Source: Janthinobacterium rivuli (GTDB taxonomy: Bacteria > Pseudomonadota > Gammaproteobacteria > Burkholderiales > Burkholderiaceae_D). From it: DNA of 64,000 bases. How positions within the stretch are numbered: the first letter of the stretch is position 1; every line of letters starts with the position of its first letter. Shown here one piece after another: positions 44,503-54,256 of the stretch. Both the position numbers and the translations under genes were made by a program. The stretch covers positions 56,918 to 120,917 of the forward strand of contig NZ_WFLJ01000021.1 in the NCBI RefSeq assembly GCF_009208735.1. Direction: 5' to 3'. A model generated the notes under the pieces. That model was not told where the DNA came from. It searched no databases and saw nothing but the letters and a program-made list of their open reading frames with translations.

Positions 44503-45789
44503 ATGCAACCTTCCCCCGACCTCATCGCGCACCTGGACCAGAGCACGGACCAGCTCAAGCGCGTGCGCCTGCGCAACATGCAGTGGCTGGCCGCCGGCTT
44601 GCTGCTGCTGGCCGCGCTGGTCTTCGCCGTGGCCCGCTCGCAGCGGGGTGGCCACCCCGCCTGGGGCTATGTGGAAGCGTTCGCCGAAGCGTCCATGGTG
44701 GGGGCCATCGCCGACTGGTTCGCCGTCGTGGCCCTGTTCCGCCACCCGCTGGGCATCCCCCTGTGGCATACGGCCATCATCCCGAACAGCAAGGCGGACA
44801 TCGGCCGCAGCCTGGGCGCCTTCGTGGAAAACCATTTCATTACCGAACAAGGCATCGCCGAGCGCATCGTGCAGGCCGATCCCGCCGCGCGCCTGGGTGC
44901 CTGGCTCGCTGACGAGGCCCACGCGCGGCAGCTGGGCATGGCCAGCGCCGGCGTGGCGAAACAGCTGCTGGCGATGGCCGACCACGACACGCTGGGCCGC
45001 CTGTTGCGCGAGCAGGCCAGCGGCTACCTGGGTCAATTAAATTTATCGGACGTGGCGGCCGACTGCATCGACGCGCTGATCGCCGACGGCAAGCCGCAGG
45101 AGCTGCTGGACTTCCTGCTCGACCGCGGCGCCGCCTATCTGGACGACGAGACGCACCACGCGGCCATCGGCGACTTCGTGCTGGGTGCCTTCCAGATCGA
45201 GAACGCGCTCGTGAAAAAGGCCGTGAAGGCGTATGAGCCGCGCATGATCGCCTCGCTGCAGAAATTCGCCCTCGCCGTGCGCGTCGACCCGCAGCACCCG
45301 CTGCGCCAGCGCATCGCCGGCTGGATCGCCGACAGCGCCTTGCACCTGAAGGCCGACCCGCAGTGGCAAGCCACCGTGCGCCGCTACCAGTTGCAGCTGG
45401 TCGCCAGCGACACGGTGCAAACCATGCTGGGCGACCTCTGGACCAACATCAGCACGCGCCTGCTGGCCGACCTGCACGCCGACCGGCCCGTGCTGGCGCA
45501 GGCGATCGCCGGCTTGGCACGCAACACGGGCAAGGTGCTGGGCGAGGACAACGCTGCGCGGGAATGGCTGAACGGCGCCATCGTCGCCGCCAGCGGCTCG
45601 CTGGTGCGCCGCTACAGGGGCGAAGTGGGCGCCTTCATCGCCGCCCGCCTGGACCTGTGGAGCAAGGACGAAATGAGCGAGCGCATCGAACTGGCCATCG
45701 GACGCGACCTGCAATTCATCCGCATCAACGGCACCATCGTCGGCGGCCTGGCCGGCTTGCTGATCTACGCCGCCAGCCAGGCGTTTTAA
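44503..45789 (+). CDS. DUF445 family membrane protein
   Basis: A 428-aa protein with a membrane helix near each end (WLAAGLLLLAALVFAVA and the terminal GTIVGGLAGLLIYAASQAF) and a long helical domain between. WGYVEAFAEASMVGAIADWF followed by ALFRHPLGIPLWHTAIIPNS is the DUF445 hallmark. Function unknown. An ATG at 44470 in the same frame is an alternative start. Neither has a strong ribosome site, and an 8-bp inverted repeat GATGGCGG/CCGCCATC at about 44469-44501 precedes the chosen one. Confidence 0.85.
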   Translation: MQPSPDLIAHLDQSTDQLKRVRLRNMQWLAAGLLLLAALVFAVARSQRGGHPAWGYVEAFAEASMVGAIADWFAVVALFRHPLGIPLWHTAIIPNSKADIGRSLGAFVENHFITEQGIAERIVQADPAARLGAWLADEAHARQLGMASAGVAKQLLAMADHDTLGRLLREQASGYLGQLNLSDVAADCIDALIADGKPQELLDFLLDRGAAYLDDETHHAAIGDFVLGAFQIENALVKKAVKAYEPRMIASLQKFALAVRVDPQHPLRQRIAGWIADSALHLKADPQWQATVRRYQLQLVASDTVQTMLGDLWTNISTRLLADLHADRPVLAQAIAGLARNTGKVLGEDNAAREWLNGAIVAASGSLVRRYRGEVGAFIAARLDLWSKDEMSERIELAIGRDLQFIRINGTIVGGLAGLLIYAASQAF

Positions 45790-45795
45790 GCCACC

Positions 45796-46818
45796 TCACC
45801 AAGGCGGCACGGACTTGGCCGGCGCAGCATGCGAGGGGAAATGCGGCAGCACTTCCTGCGCCAGTTCCTGCAGCACCTCCGCGGCCGGGCGCCGGCCATG
45901 CTGGATGCCCAGCGCCGCGTGGTTGACGCCCGCGTCCCGCCATTCACCAAGCAAGTCGATCAAGCCCTTGCGTCCCGTGCGCAGCACATAGCCGCTGCGC
46001 ACGGGCGTGCGTGGATAATCGGGGTCGTCCACCAGGTCCAGCCATTCGTTGCACATGTGCGGGCGAAAGCCGCCATCGGGGATGCAGGCGCGCCAGGCGC
46101 GGATCTTTTCCGCCAGCCGGCGCGGCCCGTCCGGCGTATCCGTCGCTTCCGGATACGTCAGCCAGCCATCGGCGTGGCGCCCTACCCACTCCAGCGACTG
46201 GCCCGAGGAACTGGTGACGACCAGGGGAATGGCGCCGGCCACGGGCTTGGGCAGCAGTTCGAGGCCGGCCAGGCTGCCCAGCGGGCCGGCGATATGCGCG
46301 GGGCCGGCCCGCAGCAGCTGGCGGAACAGGTGCACGGCTTGCGCATAGCGCTCACCGCGCGTGGCGTATGGCACGCCATACGCAGGAAATTCGCTGGCGC
46401 GGTCGCCCGACGCCGTGCCCAGCACCAGGCGCCCGCCCGACAACTGGTCGATGCTGGCGGCCGCCTTGGCCAGGTCGATCGGATGGCGCAGCGTGAAAAT
46501 GGCGCTGCCCGTGGCCAGGGCCAGCGCATCCGTGCGCGCCGCCAGATACGCCAGATAGGTCCACGGGTCGAACAGCTGGCCCGCATCGCCGAAACGCGGG
46601 TCGAACAGGGGAATGTCGCGCACCCAGGCGGCGGCGAAGCCTTGCCGGTCCATGGCGGCGACCAGGTCGGCCTGGCCGGCCAGCGCCCGCATGTCGCCCT
46701 GGTAAAAACGCAACGGCAGATAAATGCCGAGGGTGAGCGCGCCGGGCGCGAACATGCGGCGGTAGCCGCGGTGCTGCGTGAAGGCCTGCGACGAAGCGCC
46801 GCTGGTATCGATCGTCAT
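45796..46818 (-). CDS. LLM class flavin-dependent oxidoreductase
   Basis: A 340-aa luciferase-like monooxygenase fold protein using reduced flavin from a partner reductase. RGYRRMFAPGALTLGIYLPL, WVRDIPLFDPRFGDAGQLFD and SIDQLSGGRLVLGTASGDR fit the family known as TIGR03571. The substrate is unknown. It starts 18 bases after the GST gene and is third in an MFS-GST-LLM operon, which suggests detoxification or metabolism of a small electrophilic compound. Confidence 0.85.
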   Translation of the reverse strand: MTIDTSGASSQAFTQHRGYRRMFAPGALTLGIYLPLRFYQGDMRALAGQADLVAAMDRQGFAAAWVRDIPLFDPRFGDAGQLFDPWTYLAYLAARTDALALATGSAIFTLRHPIDLAKAAASIDQLSGGRLVLGTASGDRASEFPAYGVPYATRGERYAQAVHLFRQLLRAGPAHIAGPLGSLAGLELLPKPVAGAIPLVVTSSSGQSLEWVGRHADGWLTYPEATDTPDGPRRLAEKIRAWRACIPDGGFRPHMCNEWLDLVDDPDYPRTPVRSGYVLRTGRKGLIDLLGEWRDAGVNHAALGIQHGRRPAAEVLQELAQEVLPHFPSHAAPAKSVPPW

Positions 46819-46836
46819 GTCGTTCCTTGTTGTGGA

Positions 46837-47460
46837 TCAGGCGCCCGTGGCGGGCGCGGGAAGCGTGATGCCCAGCCGGACGGCCGGGCGGCACGCCACG
46901 CGGGCATGCCAGGCGCCCACGTGCGGCCAGGCGGAAAAATCGAAGCCGACGATGCGGGCGATATGCAGCCAGCCAAAGCTGGCGATGTCGGCGATGGAAT
47001 AGTCGTCGCCGGCCAGGTAGGCGTGGTCGGCCAGGCGGCCGTCCATGGCGGCCAGCGCGGCGTCGCACAACTGGCGAAAATGCGCGGTGGCGGCCACATT
47101 CGCGCCGCCGTCGGCCAGTTCAAAATGCACGCGCTGGCCCAGCATCGGCCCCATGCTGGCCGCGTGAAATTGCAGCCAGGTGATGGCGGCCCAGCGCTGC
47201 GCGGGCGCCTTTGGCAGCAGCCGCCCCGTTTTCTCGGCCAGGTACAACAGGATGGCGGCCGACTCGAACACGGTGACGCCCGTCTCGTGATCGACCAGCA
47301 CGGGAATGCGCCCGTGCGGATTGCGGGCCAGGAAGGCGGGCAGCAGGTGTTCGCCCAGTTCGATGCGCACGTGGCGCAATCGATAGGGCAAGCCCAGTTC
47401 GGCCAGCGCGATGGTGGCCTTGAAACCGTTGGGCGAGCTGTCGGTGTACAAGTCCATCAT
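46837..47460 (-). CDS. Glutathione S-transferase
   Basis: A 207-aa enzyme. The N-terminal thioredoxin-like domain has the Ser-containing start YTDSSPNGFKATIALAELGL, the cis-Pro segment GRIPVLVDHETG and the glutathione-contact ESAAILLYLAEK. The C-terminal all-helical domain has the N-capping segment DDYSIADIASFGWL. It belongs to the YfcG/theta-like group. Its start overlaps the MFS stop (ATGA), so the two are translationally coupled. Probably conjugates a compound also handled by the neighbouring exporter and LLM enzyme. Confidence 0.9.
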   Translation of the reverse strand: MMDLYTDSSPNGFKATIALAELGLPYRLRHVRIELGEHLLPAFLARNPHGRIPVLVDHETGVTVFESAAILLYLAEKTGRLLPKAPAQRWAAITWLQFHAASMGPMLGQRVHFELADGGANVAATAHFRQLCDAALAAMDGRLADHAYLAGDDYSIADIASFGWLHIARIVGFDFSAWPHVGAWHARVACRPAVRLGITLPAPATGA

Positions 47461-48860
47461 GACGCCGCCTCCTGGCGCGCAGTCTTGCCGGGCAGGATGG
47501 CGATGGCGCACGCCAGGCCCGCCGCCACCAGGCAGGCGGAAACGAGGATGGCGCCGCTGTAGCCTTGCGCGGCCGTGCCGCCACCGGCCAGCACGGCGAT
47601 GCTGACCGCCACGCCCACGGCCAGGCCGACGGCCGAGCCGACTTCTTGCGTGGTCGTCAGCATGCCGCCCGCCAGGCCGTGGTCCGCTTCCGGCACACCA
47701 TCGATGCCGGCCACGGTCCAGGCGGGAAACGCCAGGCCATAGCCGATGCCGGCCAGCACGGTGCCTGGCAGGATGGAGGCGGCCCAGGCAGACAGCGTGG
47801 CCAGCGACGCGCCCAGCATGGCCAGGCCGCCGATGAACAGCAGCATGCCGCCGACGATGACGGGCTTGGTGCCGCAGCGGGCGATCAACGCCGGCCCGGC
47901 CCACGCGCTGGCCAGGGTGAAGGCGACGGCCATCGGCAGCAAGCCCAGTCCCGTGCGCGTGGCGGAAAACGCCAGCACGTCCTGCATGGCCAGCGCCACG
48001 ACGACAAAGGTCGGGCCCAGGGCCGTGTTGGCCAGCAGCGAGACGATATTCGCGCCGCCCGTCGAGCGGCGCCGGAACACGGCCAGCGGCATCAACGGCA
48101 TGGCCACGCGTCCCTCCACCCACACGAACAGCGCCAGCAAGGCAAGTGCCAGCGCGACCAGGGCAAAGGTGAGCGGATGCGCCAGTCCCACATGCTCGCT
48201 ATTGGCAAAGGCAAACACCAGCGTCGCCGCACCCGACGCCACCAGCAGCGCGCCCCACACATCGAGCGTGCCGGCCGCCGCGGCGGCATCCGCCTCGGGC
48301 CGGCCCGGAGGCAAGGCAGGCGACAGGGCCAGCACCAGCAAGCCGACGGGCACGTTGATCCACAGCACCCAGCGCCAGCCCAGCAAGTCCGTGATGAAGC
48401 CGCCAAGGATCAGGCCCGCGACAAAGCCGCTGGCCGCCACGGCCGTCCAGGCGCCGAGCGCCCGGTTGCGCTGCGCCGGTTCGGGAAACACGGCCAGCAG
48501 CAGGGAGAACGCGGCCGGCGAAAACATGGCGGCGCCGAAACCCTGCAGCGCGCGCGTGGCCACCAGCATGGCCGGACCGTGCGAAAAACCGCCCAGCAGG
48601 GATGCCGCCGTGAACAGCAGCACCCCCGCGATGAAGACGCGGCGGCGGCCAAACAGGTCGGCCGCGCGCCCGCCCAGCAGCAGGAAGCCGGCGATGGCCA
48701 CGCCATACGCATTGATCACCCACTGCAGGCCGCCGGGCGTAAAGCCCAGACTCTGCTGGATTTGCGGCAAGGGGATCATGGTGATGGAAAAATCGAGCAA
48801 GGCAACGAATTGCGTGGTGCATAGCAACACCAGGCAAAGTTGCCGATGTGAAAGTAACAT
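47457..48860 (-). CDS. MFS drug exporter, DHA2 (EmrB/QacA) type
   Basis: A 467-aa protein with 14 predicted helices: FVALLDFSITMIPLPQIQQ in helix 1, GRAADLFGRRRVFIAG (motif A), RALQGFGAAMF (motif B) and GFVAGLILGGFITDLLGWRW (motif C, antiporter type). AGGAGCTCC lies directly before the ATG. It heads the MFS-GST-LLM operon and is divergent from a LysR regulator, which fits an inducible efflux operon. Confidence 0.9.
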   Translation of the reverse strand: MLLSHRQLCLVLLCTTQFVALLDFSITMIPLPQIQQSLGFTPGGLQWVINAYGVAIAGFLLLGGRAADLFGRRRVFIAGVLLFTAASLLGGFSHGPAMLVATRALQGFGAAMFSPAAFSLLLAVFPEPAQRNRALGAWTAVAASGFVAGLILGGFITDLLGWRWVLWINVPVGLLVLALSPALPPGRPEADAAAAAGTLDVWGALLVASGAATLVFAFANSEHVGLAHPLTFALVALALALLALFVWVEGRVAMPLMPLAVFRRRSTGGANIVSLLANTALGPTFVVVALAMQDVLAFSATRTGLGLLPMAVAFTLASAWAGPALIARCGTKPVIVGGMLLFIGGLAMLGASLATLSAWAASILPGTVLAGIGYGLAFPAWTVAGIDGVPEADHGLAGGMLTTTQEVGSAVGLAVGVAVSIAVLAGGGTAAQGYSGAILVSACLVAAGLACAIAILPGKTARQEAAS

Positions 48861-48869
48861 GGAGCTCCT

Positions 48870-48985
48870 ATCGATATAGTTTTACTCGACGTCAAAACAA
48901 CGCCGCATCCCCCTATAATGCGTTTTCCCTAAGCGAAACGGAAACGATGCTTTTTCGCGCCTAACTTTAGAAAAACTATATCGAT
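48870..48985. promoter_or_regulatory. Long-range 14-bp inverted operator pair at both start codons
   Basis: ATCGATATAGTTTT (48870-48883) and its exact reverse complement AAAACTATATCGAT (48972-48985) are separated by 88 bases. The left arm lies just upstream of the MFS ribosome site. The right arm includes the first two bases of the lysR ATG (48984). LysR proteins bind such arms as a tetramer and bend the DNA between. Both genes would be controlled at once. Confidence 0.7.
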
Positions 48986-49874
48986 GAAGCATCCTTTACC
49001 GCTCCAGGCGCTGCGCGCCTTTGTCGAAGTGGGCCAGCGCGGCAGCATCAAGGCGGCCGCCGCAGCGCTGCACGTGACGTCGGGCGCCGTCAGCCAGCAA
49101 ATCCGCCTGCTGGAAGAACGGGTCGGCATGCCGCTGTTTACGCGCGAGCGCCAGGGCTTGCGCCTGACCGAGGCGGGCGCCATGGTCCACCCCGCCCTGC
49201 TGGGCGCCTTCGCGCAAATCGCCGGCGCCAGCCAGGCGCTGGAAGACATGGGCGCGCGCCAGACGCTGACCGTCAGCACGGTCGCCACCTTTGCCGCCGC
49301 GTGGCTGGTGCCGCGCCTGGGCCGCTTCAACCAGCGCCACCCGCATATCGAGGTGCGCGTGGAAGCGACCTCCGCGCTGGTCGACCTGCGCCGCGACCGG
49401 GTCGACGTGGCCTTGCGCCACGGACTGGGCGACTATCCGGGTCTGCAGGTGACGCGATTGATGGCGCCCGTGCTGGTGCCCGTCGCCAGTCCATCCCTGA
49501 TGGCGGGCCAGCCGCGCATCGCCACGCCGGCCGACTGCCTGCGCTACCCGCTGCTGCACGATACGGACCGCGCCGACTGGCCCCTGTGGCTGGCCGCGCA
49601 TGGCGCGCCGGAGGATGCGCGGGCGCTGCGCGGCTCGGCCTTCGAAGATGATTTTCTGTTGATACGCGCGGCCGAGGCGGGCCAGGGCCTGGCCCTGGTG
49701 CCGCAGCTGTATGCGCACGAGGAAATCGCCGCCGGGCGCCTGGTGCAAGTGCTGGACTTGCCCTGGCCGGCGCGCTTTGCCTATTACCTGGTGGCGCGGC
49801 CCGACGCGGCCACGCGCCCCGCCGTGCAGGCATTCATGGCATGGATCTGCGAGGAAGCGCAGGCCACGCGCTAG
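48984..49874 (+). CDS. LysR family regulator (GcvA-like)
   Basis: A 296-aa transcription factor. The winged helix-turn-helix is LQALRAFVEVGQRGSIKAAA followed by LHVTSGAVSQQIRLLEE. The substrate-binding domain starts near residue 93 with VSTVATFAAAWLVPRLGRF and includes VDVALRHGLGDYPGL. It is divergent from the MFS-GST-LLM operon, which it most likely regulates. There is no Shine-Dalgarno before the ATG and the operator arm runs into it, so the mRNA may be leaderless or have a very short leader. Confidence 0.9.
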   Translation: MKHPLPLQALRAFVEVGQRGSIKAAAAALHVTSGAVSQQIRLLEERVGMPLFTRERQGLRLTEAGAMVHPALLGAFAQIAGASQALEDMGARQTLTVSTVATFAAAWLVPRLGRFNQRHPHIEVRVEATSALVDLRRDRVDVALRHGLGDYPGLQVTRLMAPVLVPVASPSLMAGQPRIATPADCLRYPLLHDTDRADWPLWLAAHGAPEDARALRGSAFEDDFLLIRAAEAGQGLALVPQLYAHEEIAAGRLVQVLDLPWPARFAYYLVARPDAATRPAVQAFMAWICEEAQATR

Positions 49875-50122
49875 AACACATTGCCGCCGGCCGCGCACGA
49901 CACCACGCCGCAGGCGGTGCTGAACGGCGCCGGCATGCCGGCGCGTCCCATGGCGATGCCGATCGCGACGAGTGGCACGGCCAACAGCAGCGCCAGATAG
50001 CCGATCGCCCGCATGCGCCGCAGGGCCGGACGCGCGGCGCGCGCAGTATCGCGCACGCGGCGCAATGCCGACTTGTCCCGGTGTCTCTCTTGTCTTCCAC
50101 CTGCCGGGCTGTTCGTATGCAT
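49871..50122 (-). CDS. Small single-span membrane protein
   Basis: An 83-aa protein with a basic N-terminal half (RHRDKSALRRVRDTARAARP) and one hydrophobic helix (IGYLALLLAVPLVAIGIAM) before a short tail ending GGNVF. A GGAGAGG ribosome site precedes the ATG. Its stop and the lysR stop overlap within CTAG, so the genes are tail to tail. No family recognised. Confidence 0.5.
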   Translation of the reverse strand: MHTNSPAGGRQERHRDKSALRRVRDTARAARPALRRMRAIGYLALLLAVPLVAIGIAMGRAGMPAPFSTACGVVSCAAGGNVF

Positions 50123-50517
50123 GTCCCTCTCCTTCTCCGCGGTTACCGGCCTGGCACGCCGGCATGCGCAGCCCGCACACGTGCTGATCAGGCTGCAATT
50201 GCATTTTGCCGCATAAATTTACCAAATACAATAAATAAATCCATGCAACAACAATTTTTCTCTAGGCGCCGGCGTGCGGCGCCGTGGAAAAATGCACACC
50301 GACAGAGTGAAAATAACGGCAAGGTACGCTGGCGGCGCCATCGCATCCTGACGCCGACTGTGGGAAAAATCCAAATTAAATCATTAAAATCAAGAAATTT
50401 GTTGAAATCAATTTTATTTGATGTATGATGATTTCCATGGAGAAATCAAAGTGGTGCAACAGCCAACGCTGCACTGGCCATCCTGACACCTCCACCTAAT
50501 TTGCAGGAGACAAGCAC
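50123..50517. other. 395-base AT-rich intergenic region with the signalling-operon promoter
   Basis: No gene is supported. The first part is ordinary GC-rich DNA. From about 50215 it becomes AT-rich, with several A/T runs. A likely sigma70 promoter is TTGAAA (50402-50407) and TATGAT (50424-50429), 16 bases apart, giving a leader of about 80 bases. CAGGAG lies upstream of the cyclase ATG. Confidence 0.55.
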
Positions 50518-51423
50518 ATGAACCAAATCCTGGCCTTGCGTCTGCTCGACGCCGCCGACGACGCCGCCGTCATCATCGATGCCGCCTCACGCATCCGCTA
50601 TGCGAACGACGCCATGTATGCGCTGAGCGGCTATGACGCGGGCAGCTTGCCCGGCAAGCGCATCGAGACGCTGCTGCCCAACGCCGTGCGCGAGCAGCAT
50701 GGCGCACAGATCGGCGCCTATCTGGCGGGCGACGGCAAGAACGCCAAGGTGCTGGGCCACAAGCGCCATTTCGCCATTCGCCATCGCGATGGCTCGATGC
50801 TGCCCATCGTGCTCAAGGCCATGGACCTGGGCAAGCTCGATAATGAAAACTACATGGGCGCCTTTTTCATCGACCAGCGCGAGGAACGCGCCATCGAACA
50901 ACAGAATGCGGCCCGCTGGCAGCGCTTGCAGCGCATCGCCCTGAGCGATCCCTTGACCCACCTGCCCAACCGCCGCGCCCTCGAGATCGACGCCGTGCGT
51001 CTGGCGGCGCGGGCCAGGCGCACGGGCAATCCAATGGCCATCGGCATCGCCGACATCGATTTCTTCAAGAGGGTCAATGACCAGCATGGCCACGCGGCCG
51101 GCGACGCCGTGCTGCGCGCCATCGCTGGCGTGCTCCAGTCGCAGGCGCGGGCATCGGACGTCGTCGCCCGCGTGGGCGGTGAGGAATTCGGCCTGCTGTT
51201 CCCGCAAACCGACCTGTCCATGGCGCGCCAGGTGGCCGAGCGCATCCGCCTTGCCGTGGCCGCAACGTGCGTCGAATTCGAGCAGTCGCCGATCACGGTA
51301 ACGATCAGCATCGGCCTGGCGCTGCTGCCCCACAACGGCAACTGGAAAGCCGGGTTCATGCAAGCCGACGCCGCGCTGTACCAGGCCAAGCACAAGGGCC
51401 GCAACCGCATCGAGCAGGCTTGA
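50518..51423 (+). CDS. PAS-GGDEF diguanylate cyclase
   Basis: A 301-aa soluble enzyme making cyclic di-GMP from GTP. A PAS domain (about 8-120, VIIDAASRIRYANDAMYALS) is followed by a GGDEF domain (about 140-300). The metal site is DIDFFKRVND and the active-site loop is GGEEF (220-224). An inhibitory RxxD site (RASD) lies five residues before it, so feedback inhibition is expected. It is first in a signalling operon and probably senses redox or a small ligand through PAS. Confidence 0.93.
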   Translation: MNQILALRLLDAADDAAVIIDAASRIRYANDAMYALSGYDAGSLPGKRIETLLPNAVREQHGAQIGAYLAGDGKNAKVLGHKRHFAIRHRDGSMLPIVLKAMDLGKLDNENYMGAFFIDQREERAIEQQNAARWQRLQRIALSDPLTHLPNRRALEIDAVRLAARARRTGNPMAIGIADIDFFKRVNDQHGHAAGDAVLRAIAGVLQSQARASDVVARVGGEEFGLLFPQTDLSMARQVAERIRLAVAATCVEFEQSPITVTISIGLALLPHNGNWKAGFMQADAALYQAKHKGRNRIEQA

Positions 51424-51483
51424 GCAGCACCCGGGGACTCTCGCAGTTTCATGCACCACGCATCACCTGACAGGAGCAAGCAC

Positions 51484-51999
51484 ATGAAAACCATCACGAC
51501 GCATGCCGCAGCGCATGCCGCAGTAACGGACCAACCGGCGCAGGCGGGCGCCCGCGAATTGCTGGTCTTTGGACTGGGCAAGGAGGAATACGCGATCGAC
51601 ATCGGCCTGGTGCAGGAAATCCGCGGCTACGGCGCCGTGACCCGCGTCGCCAATGCGCCCGCCTTCCTCAAAGGCTTCATCCACCTGCGCGGCAGCATCG
51701 TGCCGCTGCTCGACCTGCGCATCGCGCTGGGCCAGGCCGAACCCGCCTATGACGCCTCGACGGTAGTCATCATCCTCATCTTCGCGCACGGCGCCACCGG
51801 CATCGTGATCGACCGCGTGGCCGACGTGGTGCCGCTGACGCCGGCGCAACTCAAGCCGCCGCCGCAGCTGCACGGCTCGGCCATGGCTGGCCACGTGACG
51901 GCCATCGGCACACTCGACGAGCGCATGCTGATCGTGCTCGACATGGGCAGCCTGCTGGCGGGCCTGGGCATGCATGCTACGGGCAAGCTGGCGGCCTGA
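51484..51999 (+). CDS. CheW-like coupling protein
   Basis: A 171-aa protein with one CheW domain: ELLVFGLGKEEYAIDIGLVQ, VANAPAFLKGFIHLRGSIVP and GIVIDRVADVVPL. The start at 51484 (MKTITTH) has AGGAG seven bases upstream. CheW normally couples chemoreceptors to the kinase CheA, but neither is encoded nearby. Here it stands between a diguanylate cyclase and an HD-GYP protein, so it may serve as a scaffold or link to a remote array. Confidence 0.92.
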   Translation: MKTITTHAAAHAAVTDQPAQAGARELLVFGLGKEEYAIDIGLVQEIRGYGAVTRVANAPAFLKGFIHLRGSIVPLLDLRIALGQAEPAYDASTVVIILIFAHGATGIVIDRVADVVPLTPAQLKPPPQLHGSAMAGHVTAIGTLDERMLIVLDMGSLLAGLGMHATGKLAA

Positions 52000-52041
52000 A
52001 GCCGCCCTCGCCGCCATTGACCGCCATCCGCCGGAGACACC

Positions 52042-53133
52042 ATGAGCATCCTGATCGTCGATGACAACGACACCAACCTGAGCCTGCTGGCGACCCTGGC
52101 GCGCAAGGCCAGCAGCATCGAGCCCGTCTGCATGAACGACCCCATCGATGCGTTGAGCTGGTGCGAGTCGCACGTGCCGGACCTGGTCTTGCTCGACTAC
52201 CGGATGCCCAACCTGTCGGGCAATGAATTCCTCGGCATTTTCCGCAAGATGCCGGGCATGGCCGACATCCCCATCATCATGGTGACCACCGAAAACGACC
52301 GCGCCGTGCGCAAGCAGGCTTTTTCGCTGGGCGTGACGGAGTTCCTCACCAAGCCCGTCGACACCATCGAATTTTGCCTGCGCGTGCGCAACCTGCTGGC
52401 CCTGCGCACGGCGCAAAACCTGCTGGCCGACCGCGCCAAGCTGCTCGAACACGAAGTGCGCCAGGCCATCGCCAACGTCACGGCCAGGGAAATGGAACTG
52501 GTCACGCGCCTGGCGCGGGCGGCCGAATTCCGCGACCCGGAAACGGGCGCCCACATCTTGCGCATGGCGCGCTACTCGGCGCTGATCGCCAGGAATCTGG
52601 GCATGGATGCGCCATGGCAGGAGCTGCTGCTCAAGGCGGCCCCCATGCACGACGTGGGCAAGCTGGCCACGCCCGACCATATCCTGCTCAAGCCGGGCCG
52701 GCTGGATCCCGAGGAAATGGCCATCATGCGCCAGCATGCCGAAATCGGCGGCCAGATCCTCGCCGGCAGCGATTCGCCGCTGATCCGCCTGGCCGAGGAA
52801 ATCGCCTGCGGCCACCACGAGAAATACGACGGCAGCGGCTATCCGCATGGACTGGCGGGCGAACAGATACCGCTATCGGCGCGCATCGTCGCCGTGGCCG
52901 ACGTCTTCGACGCCTTGAGTTCGGCGCGCCCGTACAAGCCGGCCTGGCCCTTGGCGCAGGCGCGCCTGTACCTGCAGCAAAACAGGGGCAGCCATTTCTG
53001 TCCACTGTGCATCGACGCCTTCCTGGGCGCCTGGGACGAGGTGATCGCCATCCACGACAGCCTGCCCGATCCCGTCGATCACCACGTCCACCCACTGCCA
53101 GCGAGGAACCCGCCATGCGCGTGCAACAACTGA
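52042..53133 (+). CDS. Response regulator with HD-GYP phosphodiesterase domain
   Basis: A 363-aa RpfG-like protein. The N-terminal receiver has acceptor Asp52 (LLDYRMPN). A coiled-coil linker (about 125-160) leads to the HD-GYP domain, with HD at His203-Asp204 (MHDVGKL), GHHEKYDGSGYP (Gly266-Tyr267-Pro268) and ADVFDALSSARPYKP. HD-GYP domains degrade cyclic di-GMP. The receiver is probably phosphorylated by the hybrid kinase two genes downstream. Its end overlaps the FIST gene by 19 bases. Confidence 0.93.
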   Translation: MSILIVDDNDTNLSLLATLARKASSIEPVCMNDPIDALSWCESHVPDLVLLDYRMPNLSGNEFLGIFRKMPGMADIPIIMVTTENDRAVRKQAFSLGVTEFLTKPVDTIEFCLRVRNLLALRTAQNLLADRAKLLEHEVRQAIANVTAREMELVTRLARAAEFRDPETGAHILRMARYSALIARNLGMDAPWQELLLKAAPMHDVGKLATPDHILLKPGRLDPEEMAIMRQHAEIGGQILAGSDSPLIRLAEEIACGHHEKYDGSGYPHGLAGEQIPLSARIVAVADVFDALSSARPYKPAWPLAQARLYLQQNRGSHFCPLCIDAFLGAWDEVIAIHDSLPDPVDHHVHPLPARNPPCACNN

Positions 53134-54256
53134 TCCTGAAAAACCGTGCCGGCATCGATGCCGCCCTGGAACCCCTGGCCGCCATGGCGCCCGACCTGGT
53201 GCTGGTGTTTGGCGCCTGCGCCTACTTCGCCACCGCCGAACTGACGGCGGCCTTGCGCCGCCAGATGCCGGGCGCCGTCATTGCCGGCTGCTCTACGGCC
53301 GGCGAAATCGCCGGCAAGCGCGTGTATGACGACAGCTGCGTCATCACGGCCATCCGCTTTGCCCGCACGACGGTGGCGATCGCCGACGCCATCATCTGCG
53401 ACATGGCGGACTCGCACGACACGGGCGCACGCCTGGCGCAGGCGCTGCCGCAGGAGGGCCTGACGGCCGTGTTCATGCTGGGCACGGGCGTGGCCATCAA
53501 CGGCAGCGCCCTCATCGCTGGCCTGCAGGCGAACCTGCCGCCGGGCGTGACGATTTCCGGCGGGCTGGCGGCCGACGGCGGCGCCTTTCGCCAGACCTGG
53601 ACCCTCGGTCCGCGCGGCGCGGCCGACAATACCGTCGTCGCCGTCGGCCTGTACGGCGAACATATCCGCCTCGGCTACGGCAGCCATGCGGGCTGGGAGG
53701 CGTTCGGCCCGGCGCGCAAGGTGACGCGCTGCGTCGGCAACGTGCTGTATGGCCTGGACGGCGCGCGCGCGCTGGACATCTACAAGCTGTACCTGGGCGA
53801 CCATGCGCGCGACCTGCCCGGCTCGGGACTGCTGTTCCCGTTCGAAATGCTCTCGGCCGCGCACGAAAAAAGCAATGTCTTCCGCACCATCCTCGCCGTC
53901 GACGAAGAGCAAGGCTCGCTGACCCTGGCCGGCGACATCCTCGCCGACGGCTACCTGAAATTGATGCATTCGAGTACCAACCGGCTGATCGACGGGGCCG
54001 AAACGGCCGCGCGCGGGGTGCGGCACCACGCCGATGCGGCGGGCGACCAGCTGGCCCTGCTGGTCAGCTGCGTGGGCCGCAAGCTGGTCATGGGCGACCG
54101 GGTCGAGGAAGAGGTCGAAGCCGTGGCCGACCTGCTGGGCAGCGGCGCCACCTGCATCGCCGGCTTCTATTCCAACGGCGAAATCGGCATCACCCAGCCG
54201 CATGGCGCGTGCCAGCTGCATAACCAGACGATGACCGTGACTGTGTTGAGCGAAGC

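Noticed and set aside
50242..50428. A basic reading frame starting MQQQFFSRRRR in the gap before the diguanylate cyclase
   Set aside because: No ribosome site, unusual composition and overlap with the likely promoter.
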